Shown: one piece after another, positions 13,801-28,800 of the stretch
Layout: each line of letters opens with the position of its first letter
How positions within the stretch are numbered: the stretch's first letter is position 1
NCBI GenBank assembly: GCA_038502055.1
Contig: JAXRKN010000037.1
Coordinates: forward strand, 5,922,501-5,986,500
Direction: 5' to 3'
Source of the DNA: Tanytarsus gracilentus
Lineage: Eukaryota > Arthropoda > Insecta > Diptera > Chironomidae
Length of the DNA stretch: 64,000 nucleotides
The notes under the pieces: model-generated
Seen by the model: only the letters and a program-made list of their open reading frames with translations
Told to the model about the DNA's origin: nothing
Database searches by the model: none
Made by a program: the position numbers and the translations under genes

Positions 13801-16800
13801 GATAAATATCGTTAGGGTGAGTGTACTTGCGTCAGTATTAATTGAATAAGTGCCTCTCGAGTTCGAAATCGATGGGAATTTTTTCACACTTTTTATCGCC
13901 TTCAAGTCAGGATTTTCTGAAGAGGAAAAAAGTTTTCCACTTAGTCGAATTAGAAAAGCGAGAGGGAAATTTATCTCCACGGGGCTGAGATTTAGTTTTT
14001 TTAATGACCTTTTTTTTAAATCTTTAATTTTTCAACATTTGAAATTTCTCTCTTGCACCTTTAAAGCCATAATAATCATTCAATAAAAAAACAGATTGTT
14101 TTTCTATCATCAGCAATAAGATTTTCTCTCTATAGCAAGGACATCGTCGTTATCCCTTCAGAAGTAAGTCGAAATTGATGGCTAAAAGACACATCACATA
14201 AAACGCTTTAACAGCGTTAAGGCGGTCAAACGTATTATGGAATAAAAATTTATTTCTTTTTTATTTCCACCACCATCGTTTCGTATTCGTCCCTACATTT
14301 TCTTCTTGGCATCGTTTTTCGGGTGCGCTCTTTTTTTGTGTGTGGGGGGGCATCATCACTTATACGACCACCCTTTTTCTTCTTATCAAACTCTCCCTCA
14401 CTCTCTATCGTAGTAAAAAAAAGTTGAGTGAGTATTTGTGTGTGAATTGAAAATATGTTTTCTGCTTTCCTTCTTCATCTTTATTGATGCTCTATAGAGA
14501 AAATGGGAGAGAAAAAACTTTAAGCGATTGGCGAGAGGAAATTTGTTACATTTTCCGTTCGCAAACAAGATGAACATCGAAAGATTGAGTTTTGCAAGCA
14601 TCAACATAGGAAAAGATGGAAGGAAAAGGAAAAACATGTGTATAAAAGTCTCAGATGAGAATTTTCGTTAAATTGGGAAAAAGAAATTGAATTTTTGGAT
14701 TGGTGAGAAACTTTCTGGTAGTTTTAAAAATAGACAATTTTTTTTTTAAGTTTTTGGTTCTCATTGAAGAAAGTTAGTATAAATAACTAAGCAAAAATTT
14801 GACAAATTAAAAAAAAATAGAAGTTTATAGGTTCAAATCCTAAAATTTAATTAAAATTTCTAGATCTATTGTATTTTTTTTCATTTTTTTCCCTTTAAAG
14901 CCAATTTCACATTTTAATGCTATAGCACACATTCTTCAATGCCAACATTGTATGTACACAATGAGCGACACATAAAAAATCTTTAATGGAAATTTGTGTC
15001 AAAATAAATAGATCATATGTATAAAAAAAAGTCTATTTGATACACTTCTGCTCATATGGTTCATCCATTCATTCATTTTTTTCTACTATACACTTAGATG
15101 AAATATCGAACGATAAATCACACGGAGAAAAAAATTTTCCCTCCCTATTTTCGCCTCACGACGAAATTTTCTCGCTCTTTTTTTCGATGGTTGTTTATAC
15201 GGCAATCTGAAATTCATAGGTTTCTGATTTTTATTGATGGCTTTTTAATTGATCGTCTTTTTATGAGAAGAAACTCGATCTAGAACGATTTTATGTGTGC
15301 GTACGGATATTGCTGCCGCATGAACCGCACATAATCATAGCATCAAATGATTTATTTGCCTCACGACACTCGAGATAATTTTTTTATTTATTTTCCTCTT
15401 CTTTTATTCGTTAAAACACTTTAAAAACGCATAAATTTCATCTCGCTCTGGATCTGTGTTAAAAGTTGGCCATTAATGCGGCAAGCTGGCGAATGTATGT
15501 ACGAAAAAAAATTGTATTTCACACGTTATCATAGAATTTAAATCGATTTAAAGGCGTCGTCGCCATTTTGCATGTGTTTTTCATGCATACATCGAGCTTA
15601 ACAAATGCTTTTATGGAGTACACTCGCAACACACATTCTATCGGTTATTCATACTCTCTTCGCTTTTATGTACTTTACTGCTCTCATGTATAACGAGAGA
15701 AACAATTTTGTTCGCTGGTGATGTTGCGGGAAAATTACTTGAGAGTGGGGATGAAAAAAAAATTAATTTTAACTTGAAAATTGAATTCAAAACATATCCG
15801 TTATAAATTAGAGATTTTCCAGTCTCATAATCTTCCTCATTACCATATGTTCGCTCTAAATGTCGACATAAATCTCTTTTGCTGCAAAAATAAAAATAAT
15901 ATCACAGCAAACGACATTAGCGTAAAATTCTCAGCCACACACATGAAGTCACATACAGTGCAGAACTTCTTTCTCTTTCTCTCTTCAATCGAGTGAATAA
16001 TGAAGGTAAGTAACATACTCGTAGTAGAGAGATATCATCTAATGGCATATAGCGACAACATTGAAAACATTACGAGTGAGTGAGACGATGACGATGAGAT
16101 ATAAAATGCGAACAACTTCTTTCATTTAAAGATGCGATGGTGGATATGTTTAAAGAGAGATTGTGGAAGGAAGAATTTACAACATTTTGCTGAAATTTTC
16201 AGTCGTTTCGCTTCTGCTTATGAAAAAAATATTTTTGTTACTTTTTGTGTTGTGGGGAGGAGATGTGAACATCATCAAATTGAATGTATGCGCATGTCTA
16301 TCCTTTTTCCTCATTGTCGACGAGAGAAGCATAAAATAATTCTGTCAGTATCATCTTTTTTTTGTATGTATAATTTTTAAAGATTTTCCTTTAAAGCTTT
16401 TTTAAAGCTGTTTCATGATGTCGCAATTGACATTGATTTTTTGTGCTCGTCTTGCACAGATTTTTGTAGCTTTATGGAAATATTTTTGCTATAATTTTTT
16501 TTTATATTCGAATTTTCCCACAACGATGATCAACTTTTTTTTTATCGAAGAACTTCTAGTTTGAGACAACAATTTATAGCTGCTTACATGCAATTACATG
16601 CGATATCTTTTTATGTAAATTTTATAATGCAAATTTCTCTTCTCTCATTGAAAAATATCTCATCTCCATTCTGATTAATTTCCATCAGCAAACAATATAT
16701 ATCAGTCAGCCGACTCATATGTGAGTTTGTACAGCACTGGCAAAACGAGAGCACTTAATTAAAAAATTATCTCGACTTCTTTTCTCGCTCCCTCTCGCAT

Positions 16801-19800
16801 ATTTGTTATTTCGCTTAGATTTATGATTATGATGTTGAGAAAAAATTGTTTTTCTTCTTACAAAGTTCTTTAGAAAAATGCAAGAGATTGATTTGCCTTT
16901 TGTACATTTTCACTGAAAGTATGAAAACAATTTACAGAAACAAAAAGAAAATTAATCGAGAGTGTGTGAGATGAATGCGAAATTAAAATGAATTATTTAA
17001 AAGTTTTTAACGTATTTATAAAATTTTAAAAAAAATCGAACTTTTTTAAAAAAATCAAATTGAAATCCGTTAAATTTTCAAATCTTCGTCAATCTAACTT
17101 TTAATTATCTAACAATTAAAGTCGAGAAGCAACGCTCGAGTGAAAATTGTACAAATTCTTCGTTGCAAAACTTGCTTCTAGCAAAATAGCAACAAACAAG
17201 CGAATGAGTTCAAAATAGAGATTTTGTTAAGAGTGAAGCATCTGCAGTCGAGATAGAAAATTCATTGCAGTGGAAACATGGAAAAGTTTTTGCGAGAAGC
17301 ATCAGCAGCGCTTGTTATAATAATCATAATTTTTACGCATGAAAGACATGACTAAATAATATTATTAGTTAGTTGTGCATTTTTGTAATGCGTGAACACA
17401 ATGCTTTGGCTGCTCCATAGACACATCAATTTTGTTACATTACAAATGAGTGTCTGTGTGTGTGAGTCGAGTGCAGTTTTTTAATTATTTATTAGATATG
17501 AATAACTGCATTATGCATGAGTTCCCTGCTCTCCCATATTCTGGACAGCAGCAACAGCACAAAAAAAATGCAGAAGCAACTCTTTGGTTATCATCAGCAA
17601 ACCATCTCAACTGACTGTATCGAAGGAATGCGAATCAGTCATAAATTGGCTCTTTTTTGTTCTTTCTCATATCATCATCTCCGATCGACAACAATATGTG
17701 CGTAATATGCACAAGCTTTTCATATATACATGTGTACATGTCTGCATGTACTTATGCATTGACGCTCGTTCTCAATGAGCTTGAGTGAAGTGAGGAGGCA
17801 TGAAAATATTGCCAGTGACTTTGGTAAAAAATGAATGGGGAAAAAGTTGGAATTGACTGTCAAAAAAATTCTACTCACCATTACAATATTTTTTTAGTAT
17901 AAGGATTCGAACCTCTTTAAAATTTTGAAAATATTTTTATATTAATTTTATTATTAACAATTTTAACCCAAAATGCCCTTAAAAAATTTAAACAAAATTG
18001 CATTTTTTGCAGCATAAAAAAAAGTTCTGAGATGCGAGCTCAAAAATTGAAAATGTATGTAAAGTGAATTATTTCAATGAAACATGCAAGCATGTAAATT
18101 TTACACGCAGCCACTTTTTGCTTCTGCATACATCACACACAATAATAATATTCACAAACTTCCTTCTTCATACGCGACGACGTTGAATGGTGGAAAACGG
18201 TGCGAGTGAAAAGTGAGTGCAAATTGAGGCCTACACTGGGTGCAATTAATGAAAATTTCTCTCTCTCTCTCACTCTTTTACCCCGTTCTGTAAAATTAGT
18301 GTTTAATGAATGCATTCGAATGCATAAATCTATGTTTGCCTTGTGAGCGAGAGAAGGAAATAAAAATACTAACTAGCCTGAGCGATTACATGACATTTTT
18401 GTCATTCGTGAAAAATTTATGGCAATACGACCGAACATGTTGTTTGTATTTTAATTTAATTTGTTCGCTACTTCCATCGCTCAGTGCGCCAGAGGAATTT
18501 TATTTCTTCGAAGAGATTTTCGTCTAGATTTAGACATATCTTAGATGAATTATTGCTCCGACACAGCACACACACAATTAGGAATGAATTATGCAGATTT
18601 TTTTATTCGGGATGTTGATGAGTCTGCTACACATATGAGTGGAAATTCAAATTATGTGGAAAATTAGCAGAAGACACAATCAAGTCCACGTGTTTAACTT
18701 TTTTTTATACGTTCAACCTCCCATTGATTAATGAACGAATTAAAAAAAATTTCTCCTCATTTTTAACTCATTAATTTTAGAATTTTATTTTAATGTCTTG
18801 CAATTAATCATCAATATACGATTAATTAGGAATTTAATCTTTTGGTGATCATCAGCGGAGAGTCAAACGACAACAAGCGACGCACAGCAAAGGTAATAAA
18901 AGAGTTTTTTTTTTGAAGAGAAAAGTTTAATCTCAGAATAATCACATTAACAAAATGTTTTAATCAAATCGAGTGAGTGAGAGAAAAAAAGTTAGTCTAC
19001 AAATAGTTCAATTTGTAGTTTTTTTCATGTCGACAATTTTTCTAACATTGTTTGTGCCGTTTTCTAGGGTGAATCAGTTAATTTTGTATATAAACACAAT
19101 AGAATGACTTTAACAACTTAGTAAAACTTTCGTTACTCAATAAATTATTTTGAGATTGTGAGTGTGTACTTTATCGCAAGTTACAAGATCTCTCGCATAT
19201 ACAAAAAAAACTCCGAGAGCTTTAAGCGGTTCCCGTGTGTGTGTTCGTTCGAGGGTTAATAATATAAAATTCATAGCTAGGGACAGAAAGAGCGCGCCGA
19301 ATGGAGAGTGAAAAATGATGGAAGCTATAAAATTATAATAACGTGAATTGATATGTATTTATCACGAAAAATTGCATGTTCAAATCAGATTGACTTTTTT
19401 TCTACCTCTTTCTTCCTCCTTTTCCGACTTTGTTATTATTTATTAAATCTATTAAATCTAACAATGTCAAAGCAGTTTTTCGCTCTTTTGCTCTTTTTTC
19501 TAGCATTTTGATTGCCTTTCATTATCACGTTAAGAAAATGCCATGACTGTGACGTTTAGTGGGCGCACGTGTTGGTTTTTTGGAGTTCAAAAAAATTTGT
19601 AACGAATTTTTTAAAAATATTATTTTTACAAATTTTATCATTAATAAAATTAATCAACCACTCCACAGATACCGCATGCGAGGTGGACAAATTAAGTCAT
19701 AAAGCCTCTCTATGTGCGCGCGGATAGGATAATTTATTTCAATAATATCTCCAGTGTGTATTAATAGTACCTTTCACAATATCTATTTATTATAAAATAT

Positions 19801-22800
19801 TCCGCTCGATCGTTTGCTTACTCGCGCGCAACATGAAGAACGATCGCGAGGAGGGAAGAGAATAAGAATTGAATGAAGCGATATCAATTCAATTTATAAT
19901 ATTATTGAAAAAAATATGATTGAGGTATCAAAACAGCGACCCTCAATCACCTCACTCGAATCGAGAGAGTTAATAACAGTTGTTAGTTTTTAAATGAACT
20001 CTTTTTATTTTGTCGTCAGGTGAGCATTTAAGAGCTTCTAATCTGACGTTTTACGATGTGAGACAGAAACGGAAAATTTATTTTCGAAAATTATCTTTAC
20101 GACTTTTTCGGTCGTCTCTCATTTATAATCATTTTCTGCCACTGGAAATTCTCACTCGCTCTATGTTGCAGGAAATGCTAGAGAGAGCATCTACACACAG
20201 AACAAAATTGATGGTTTCGATGTGTATTATTAATGACGACAAACAAAAAGGAGCGAAAGCCAAAAATAAGTCGATGATATGTGGTTAAGAGTCAAAGTCA
20301 ACTGGAAGCCAATTACTCAACAGGAAACGAGACATTTATTTTCTATCGCACTCTCTTTCATTTTAATAGAGTTGGCACGCTTGACACACAGAGAGCAGTA
20401 AGAGATTCAATTATTCTTTGACTACGGAAAAAATAAAAAGAGAGAGATGGAAAAATGCACTATAAAACTCAACCACTGGATCGTGATTGCTTCCTTCCGT
20501 TTTATTCTCGGCATTATTGCATTACTTATTGTTGGTGAAAGGAAAGTACCGAAGGGTTGGGAGGAATTTTACTAAGGGTCAAAAGCGTCCACTAAAATAC
20601 CTCGTTTCACTCATTTCTTAACAATGTGTAAACGACATTCACAGTCGGCATCGAATTAAATTAAATCAGGAAATAAACCACCAAAAAAAAGCAAACAATT
20701 TAGGAAATTTTTATACTCGCTTTAATAAAAAAAAATAATTTTCGCTCTGACCGCAACAATATTCATAATTGCGATGTTTTTGATATTTTTGGAATTTATT
20801 TGTGAATTATTCATGAAAAATATGTAGAGAAGAGGGCAAAATTGTGAAATTATGCATGTTGTTGAAAAATTGCACTAGATGAAAATATAAATGACGTGAT
20901 AAGCGGCAATTTTTTCATTATCGACGCCTCAGCACTGCTCTAATAATCCATTTATACTTTCTAACTCTAGTTTGTAGCGAGAGATAAATTAGCGCTGATA
21001 AAATGTGCATGATGCTTACCCATAAGCAGCTGAAAAGGTCGGATCGTAAGGTGAATAATAAGTTGTTGGTTGCAGCCCCGCCGTTGTCCATCCCGACATG
21101 TCCGAGGTTGGTCCACTGTCTTTAATTCCATACGGATTGCTCTGTAGGCATGAAAAAGAAGAAAATTTAAAATTAATTTAATAAAGAAAAAATTCTCTGC
21201 GGTCGCTAAATTGCCTCCAAACTTTGAAAAAAATATCTCGCGATACTGAAAGACAAAGGTCTCGCTAAGTTATTTGCATTTACTTTACACATTTTTATTT
21301 CTTTCTCTCTCTCCCACAAAAAGAAACACAACATTCTACTGTGTGAATTATATTCCCTTTAAAATCGCCTTAAATCCACACCAGAGAGAGATAAATTCCA
21401 TAAACCGCGCGGTATTTTTCTCTTTTTATGCATTTTTAAAAGAAGTCCCAAAAAATATATTTTTTACTTTGTCTTTTTGGGCTCGCTTTAAAAAGGTTAA
21501 GAATATTTAAAATAAAATAATAATACTCTAGGAATGTCCACAACTGCAATTTTATGTTTTTGAATATTTAACGAACTTTTTGCAGCCTAAAAAATTCTCA
21601 CGTGAAAAAAATTCTTTCGCCAAAAAAACTAAAATACGGCAGCGACAGGAATTTTTATGTGAATTCGATCAAATTCGATCAATGCTTTTTTATTATCAAT
21701 TCTTCTCTTCTTACTTTTATATTTCGTGGTCTTTGCCACCTTTTCAAGAATCGACGCATGCTGCTTATAATTCCATTTTTAATGTGCTGTTTGCTATTGT
21801 ATCCCGGTTTTGTTGTCAGTGCATATAAAAATAATAAAAACGTGCTTATTATAAGAAACATCTGTTTCACTCGACAGAGAGGACGATGTGGAGCGAAAAA
21901 TAAGAAGATTTTTTTTTGCTGCAGCACTTTTTTGTGGGTTAAAAAATTTCAGCGACAATTGTTGCTGTAAATAAGTACATCATGACGCATTAGTAATGAT
22001 GATCTCAATGGTAAAATAAAATGAAATTGTTAAGCTCTCGACTCACTCTCACACGTCATAGTGAGAGACAGTTATGGTGTGCTGCATGTGAGAAAAACTT
22101 CGAGTGCCGAGCGATGAGGGAAAATTTTTGCACAAATATTTACGCTTGTTCTCACGATGTTTTTGCTGGCCATAATTTTTACTTGAACTTGTCGATGCAT
22201 ACTGCGAAAGCACGACAGAAGCAGTGCGAGTCCCTTGCGAGTAATTTCGAGCAAATCTCATTTATTTTAAAATATTTAACATTCTTAATTATATTTTTAT
22301 AAAAAATCTGCTCATTAAAATTTCATCTGAAAAAAATCAAGGGTCTTACGCAGCAGCATCAATCCATCCAATTTTGGAAACCTGAATAACGACTACCAAA
22401 AAAACCGCCAATTCCGATCCATCTATTCAATCATGATCATCGGACTCATTCATCGGCAGCCAGTGTGTGACTTCAAATTTGGAAACTTAAAAAAATACTT
22501 TATGCATGATAAGAATCAAAAGAGTTGATGACGCGGGATGTGAGTCGCTCGGCGGGCAACTGCTGCCTATAACAGAGAAGCCTGATTGTGTGTCGTGAAA
22601 AAAATAGAGATGTCAAAATGAATTTTTTCAACTTCTTACTCGACTCTAAAGCCACAAGAAAGAGAAGAATAAAAAATAAATGTCATAAGAAATTATTAAT
22701 GGAGTTTCGAGTTTCTTCACTCACTCCTTTTGGCTGCCCTCATAATATATATAGAGCTTATTATTTTGATCAATTGGTGTGTATATCAATGTGCCGGCAT

Positions 22801-25800
22801 TTCTTTTATGATGTGTCCATTCCGATTTGAACAGGCTCGAAAGTGTTTGTGTGTACGTATGTTGGGGCGTGAAATGATTAATATTGATTGGAACGGATAT
22901 GATAACAACATTTGACACATTCAACAGTTCTAGTGTGCTTTTTTAATAATTTGATCGTAATATTGTGATTAGATTCGTCGCTCTTCTCTCTCTCTCTCCC
23001 TTTTTTTTCGTTAATGTACAAACATTTCCAATCGGAACATTTATTGATAAATATTACTGGCCCGTTGTTTATTTTTCTTCTTCTTCTCTTCGCTATATAT
23101 ATTGATAACACGCTACGAGAAAATTAAAATGAAATGGTCGCTTTTTGTGTGAGGGGCGAAAAATGACGAATTTTGATTTATTTTACTTTTTCGAGTGTGT
23201 ACTTCAAGTGTTTGAAGTGTTTCGAGGTGGAGTGCAAACATTTGAGTTATTTATCTTTTATCATTCACAGTTTTTTCGCTTTAATGTCTACGATGGCATT
23301 TTTGGTGTGACTTTAATGGCAAAGAAAATATATTTTTTAGAATCCATTTTATTCAAAATATTTTTTGAAAATCTCAATTCCTGACCAACTTGATCATAAA
23401 ACTCAAAGAAAGCCATTAATTTTTTAATCGATTTTCTCCTTTGTAAATTCGCCAATTAGTTGACTTATTACTCACGAAAAACAAACTTGTAATAAAATGT
23501 TTAATTAACTTTTATTTTAAACCAACAGAAAAACCGTTAAAATTTGACTTCTTCTTACATCTCACATCTCCTCCCATATGCAGATTCAATTATCATCTGC
23601 TCCGCACTTAACTGCACACACAAGAGAGCGAGACCTTAAAGCAATAATTAAAGAACTTTAACAAGAGTAACAACTTTATGATGATATGCTGCACTCGGCA
23701 CAAAATTATGTAAAAAAACTTCATTCGAGTAAATATTTATGCAAACTAATTTGAGCAGAAAAGTTTTTCTTTTTCGCTCAAAAGTTAAATTAATTTTTAA
23801 TGAGAATCATAGGGATTAAATTAATTCAAATTATTTCCCATCAGAGAGAGATTAAAATTTTCGGTAATAAGGCTTCATCATGTTAAATAAATATAAAAAA
23901 AACATTTAATTCCTCGTTAATTACTTCATAACTACTGAACAAGGCATTTATCGTCTTTCAACTTCTTATTTCCAGTCGGTTGTCGCTGGCAAAAAACAAC
24001 AAATATTATTTTTTTAATAATGTGTTTTTACTGCATTTTTATAACCTGCACAATGAATGCCTCAATTGCATGCACCATCACCACACACACTCTCATCGTT
24101 TCTTTTTATTTCTGTTTGAAGCGCTGGAGGAAATGAGATGGAAGATATCGAAATGTTGTAAAGTGAAATTAAATGTGGAATTTGTAATGATAATTGGATT
24201 ATTAGACCTGCTCGCTTTATTTATACATTTCGTGAATGTCAATCTTCGCTTGATTACTTCATAGCTTTTCACATCTTCAAAGGGTTGAGCGTGAAAATAA
24301 ATTTTCTTCGTCGCTCAAAAAGAGAAGTTTAAAAATTAAAAAGTGAATTATATATCTCATTGTCACTATTATTAAGTTAACAATGAACAGAGCAAGAGAA
24401 ATAAGAGAAGAGCAAGCATAAATGAATGGCAATGGCATGATGATGAGAAATGAGTTTCGAGGTATAAAAACAAGTGTTTATAATTGTCTACATGTGGTAA
24501 CAGCACAATCATAAAATATATTGTAAGTTGTGTGTGCATTTCTCGACTTAATTAGACTAAATTGATTTAATTTAGAGCTTTAAAAATATTCTTTTTTTTG
24601 CGTGAAATCACATTAATTAACTTCTCAATTTGTTTTACAAATTTAACGGCCAAAAATTATTCAACAATTTAAAATTTATGTCTTCCGGTTCGTTTGCAAA
24701 TTGCCACGTTTTACAAATTTTTATCATCGAAATCTAATTTACGCTCAATAATGTCATAAAATATTTCTTAATCAAGCTTTCATCTATGGACATTTTATGT
24801 CTCAATTTTCACAATTTTCTCTCAATATAAAATTCAAATCGTCACAAAATGTCTTCACCCATTTTTATATTTATGGTGCTTTACAAATTATTCATCGATT
24901 TTCATTGGATCAAACATATATCCGATCCAGTATACAAAATTGCCAATAATCGTCAGCAGTTCAGTATCATCACCCACATGCACATAAATTAATGTCTCGC
25001 TTGTCGCGTCTATCGATTTCTCTAACTGATGTTGACTATAAAATTCAATTTTCGACTGGAGAGAAATGAAATAAAAAAAAGTTTCCTGTGTTTTCTTCGC
25101 ATTTGAACTGGTTTTGGGAAGAAGCGAGAGGTGAGACACAGTGCCGAAGTGAATATGTGTATGCTGATAATGTTGAGGTGTTATTTATTAGAATTTCATT
25201 CGAAAGACGCGCGAAAAGATTGCAGCGAGAAATCGATGGGAAAAAATTTCCAAATGTTGGAATTTTCAATAAATTTCTGTGTTGCCTTCTCGGGATGGAG
25301 AGGAAGAGAAGCCCAGCGAGAAATTTTTTTTAATATTTTTTTAAATTTTGTAAATTAATTTTCAAATTTAGTAAAATTTATTTTTAATTTTAGAAACAAA
25401 TAATTAATTAATTTAATTACTTTTACTTACTGGCATGTATGCAAATATAATACGAGAGAATAAAACGCATATCGTAATCGCAGACAAAAGGGTTTTGTCA
25501 GAGATAAAGGCACGATAACAAATTCCAATATAACATTAAGTGTATTTATAAATTTTGGGTGAAAATGCTCTTTTTGGCGAGCGAAGAAAACACAACAAAG
25601 GAAAGACAGCAGCCGAAAAAAAAGAAACTTAAAGAGAAGATTTTTTTTCTGTTGATGGTCTCTATGGGACTCTTACACACAATATATGTGCATTTGAAGT
25701 CAGCCAGCAGCAGTCGCTTTGCAATATCTTTAAATCTTAAGTAAGTAATTTTATATTGTTATTTTATAATGGAATTACAAGATGATACGAAGAAAGAGAG

Positions 25801-28800
25801 AGAGAGAGAGAATTTTTTTCTCCAGCTCACCACATACCTTGCACAATCGATGCACAATTCTCCGCATGCTATTGCCATTGTTAATTAACTAATTATCGTC
25901 ATCATACACTCGGCATCTCCAAAAATATTCCTTGTGCGCGCACACACAAGAACATCACAATTAGAATGGCTACTCTCCATATTCATGAAAACGAAATCAT
26001 GATGCCTTAGTTAGTTAACTTGAATTTGCTTTTAAAAATGGTAAAATAAACGAGAGCAACCGCCAAAGTAGTGCCTTAGTAGGGACAAACGAAGAGTATA
26101 AGGAAAGGCAAAAGAAACAATCTATAATGACAATACAAATTGCTCGCTAATCGATCTGCATCTCTCCCTTATTTTTCTCCTTTTACCTTTTCCCTGCACT
26201 GTCTGGCTCGGTTAACTGTTTGACTACTGACTGGAACTCTTTTCTTCTTGTGTCTTATACCTTAATTTTTACTGCCCCGAATATTTTTTCTCCTTTCATG
26301 CTCTCGTGATTTATCTTTTTCGTAAAAATTTTAATTACAATTTCGAATTTTTTCTTGAACAAATGAGGAATAAAATTACGATAGCAATGCAATTTCTTCT
26401 AAGTGATGAATGAAATTATTTTAAATTAAAAAAAGTTAATTTTTAAAAGTGTAAAAAATATAACGTTTATTTTTTGATTGTTTACAAAATTGGTAATTTT
26501 CAAATTAAATTGTCAGAAAATTGCCACAATTTTCACCACGATTCGAGTAAATATTTATTTTTCCTCCCCTTCACAGCCAAATATATGAAAATAAGCCAAT
26601 TTGTCATACACAAAAAAGTGAATGAAATAACAAAATGATTCATTTTAAATGAGTGTTGATTTAATAGTAGCACGTATTCAGGAGTTTTATTTTTTTGAGT
26701 GAAAGGTTAGGGTAAGGAGAGGGAAGGAAAAAAGTAAAATCAATTTATTTTTTAAACAAAAAAAATCGAATTCTGAATCCTTTTAACTCCTTTTACAACA
26801 ATTTTATTTTCGCTTACAAAAATGTCCCCCAACTCAGAATGAACAAAAAAGTACAAATGAAACCCTTCGTTGTCACACTGAGAGTTAAAATTATAAGCAT
26901 ACTTTCAAGTTCTAGAATTACACGCCACATCAAAACCTTCTTGACGCTCTGGCAATGTTTTAATGTTGAGCTGTCAAGTGTGAATCAAAACCCGATTTTG
27001 ATATGTGCGAATAAATTGGATTTATTAGTGAGAGAAGTCACAAAAACGGGAGAAAAGAAATTTCAGATTTCACGCGCGAGTTATGTTTTTGTTGTTGTGT
27101 ACTTTTTATGCTTCTCATTAATGCGCCATATGTGCGTCGTCAGGCCGACTTGTGTGTGTGCGTATAAATTAATTCACACAAAAATAATTTGCTCGAGCAG
27201 TAAAGTTTTAATTTATGAAAATCTATTCGTGAAATGATGTGTGGATGGCAAAAAAAATTGGGTGATCGCGAAGAACTTCCTTTTAGGGGAAAACTTGAAT
27301 TAAATTATGAATAAATTTTTGAAATTAAAAAATACGTTAAAATTTTATCAAAAATTACTTTCCGAGCTGTCAATGTTCAATAAAAATAAAACACTTTGTA
27401 AGCAATGTTAGAGATAAAAAGTCTCATCAAACTTAATTGACACCTTGAGACGATTCTTTCGAGGAAAATATCTCGATGTACATTAAAACCTTTTTATGAC
27501 GCTTATTTCGTGTCTCTTTTTCCTTATGCATTTTATATTTCCGGAATGTAAAAATCAATCTAAATGGTACACACACACACGTATTACATCTCTTTGTAAG
27601 ATGCTTAAAAAAAGTGAAAACAAGCAATAACATGGAGAGAAGAGAAAAATAAAATTATGCGACATCAAAAAAATATACGAAGCTATTAAAATTGTTTTAA
27701 ATGCTCATGCTTGCTCAACATACTCCCAACTCTCACATACTTTACACTTTTATTTTACAATGCCATGCTATTATAGATCCGATTACACGAAATGAGCTCT
27801 CTGCTTATATTGCTCGACGGAAGAAGAAGCAACTGAAGATGAAAGGAGGCAAACACTTAATTTTTAATGTTCAATAAACGTTAGTTATGACTCTCTCTCT
27901 CACTCCTTTCGCCAATGACTTGTACGATCTCCTATAAAACAAGCATTCTTGTGAGGGTAACTTTTATGCTGGCATTTAACAGAAATTTTTATATCGCAAT
28001 CACTTTTCATTACTGGTCTTATTTTAGAGGTAAATTAAATTTATTTCATGAGCAATTTTAAAAAATTTAACGGGTTTAGAAAATTTAAATTTTTTACATC
28101 CAGTAGCTGCCATGCATATCAAAAAAAAGATGATGGCGAAAAATTAAATTATCACTATCAAATTTTCATTTTGTTCATTTTATTATACCGTTCATGTCTT
28201 ACTCACTGAAAAGCACCATGACGCTATTGATGATGCTCCGCGGCACTATAATTTTGTAAATTACCCATGCAAAGCGAACTCTTATTGTCACCGATGATAC
28301 ACACACAAAATCTCATATCATGCTTCGAGCTCACTTCACATTAAACTACCATGATTTTCGAAAAAAAATTTCCACCATTCTCGCATTCGGCAGCATCAGC
28401 GATGAATATTTTCTCAAGTGAGTGAAGGATAACAACACTGACGACAACAACAAGCGGAGCTTATTTTGTATTCATGCCGTGTTTTGATTAAATTGCATTA
28501 AGAAGAATTATGAGGAGCGCATACATTATTATGATGTGGCTTCTCTCTCTCTCTCTCTTTTTAAGTCATTTCGCGATGACGAATAAAAATTCTTGCATGG
28601 AGGCAATTTTTAGCTGATTTTATAATGAAAAGAGATACTTACAAGAGGTGAATAAAAAGCTGAACTATCTACGCCAATACTTGGATAGGGATTTTGGTCG
28701 GTTGACGGATAAGGAGTTCCATAGACGCCGGCACTAGGCAATCGCGAGTAACTCGAAAGTGCCAGGCGTGCTGAATCGTATTGACATGAGCAAATCGTTT

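Larger units (their letters stand above)
10627..21019 (-). other. ara: ara intron 3 (10.4 kb)
   Basis: Bounded by GTAAGC and TTTCATTTCAG. No exon was recognised. It holds B-box-like repeat cores at 11104-11114, 14830-14840 (inverted) and 17903-17913, ACATGTGT sites at 12504-12511 and within 17728-17741, a small CGC(T)TTAAC hairpin near 14204-14224, and GA-rich runs such as 10793-10804. Fly ara has extra residues between exons 3 and 4 that could be encoded by a microexon; I did not find one here. Confidence 0.75.

Noticed and set aside
21602..21970. 122-codon plus-strand frame upstream of ara exon 3
   Set aside because: Phe/Lys/Ile-rich, without homology; intronic.
26839..27237. 132-codon plus-strand frame in ara intron 2
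   Set aside because: No motif; composition is typical of translated AT-rich intron.
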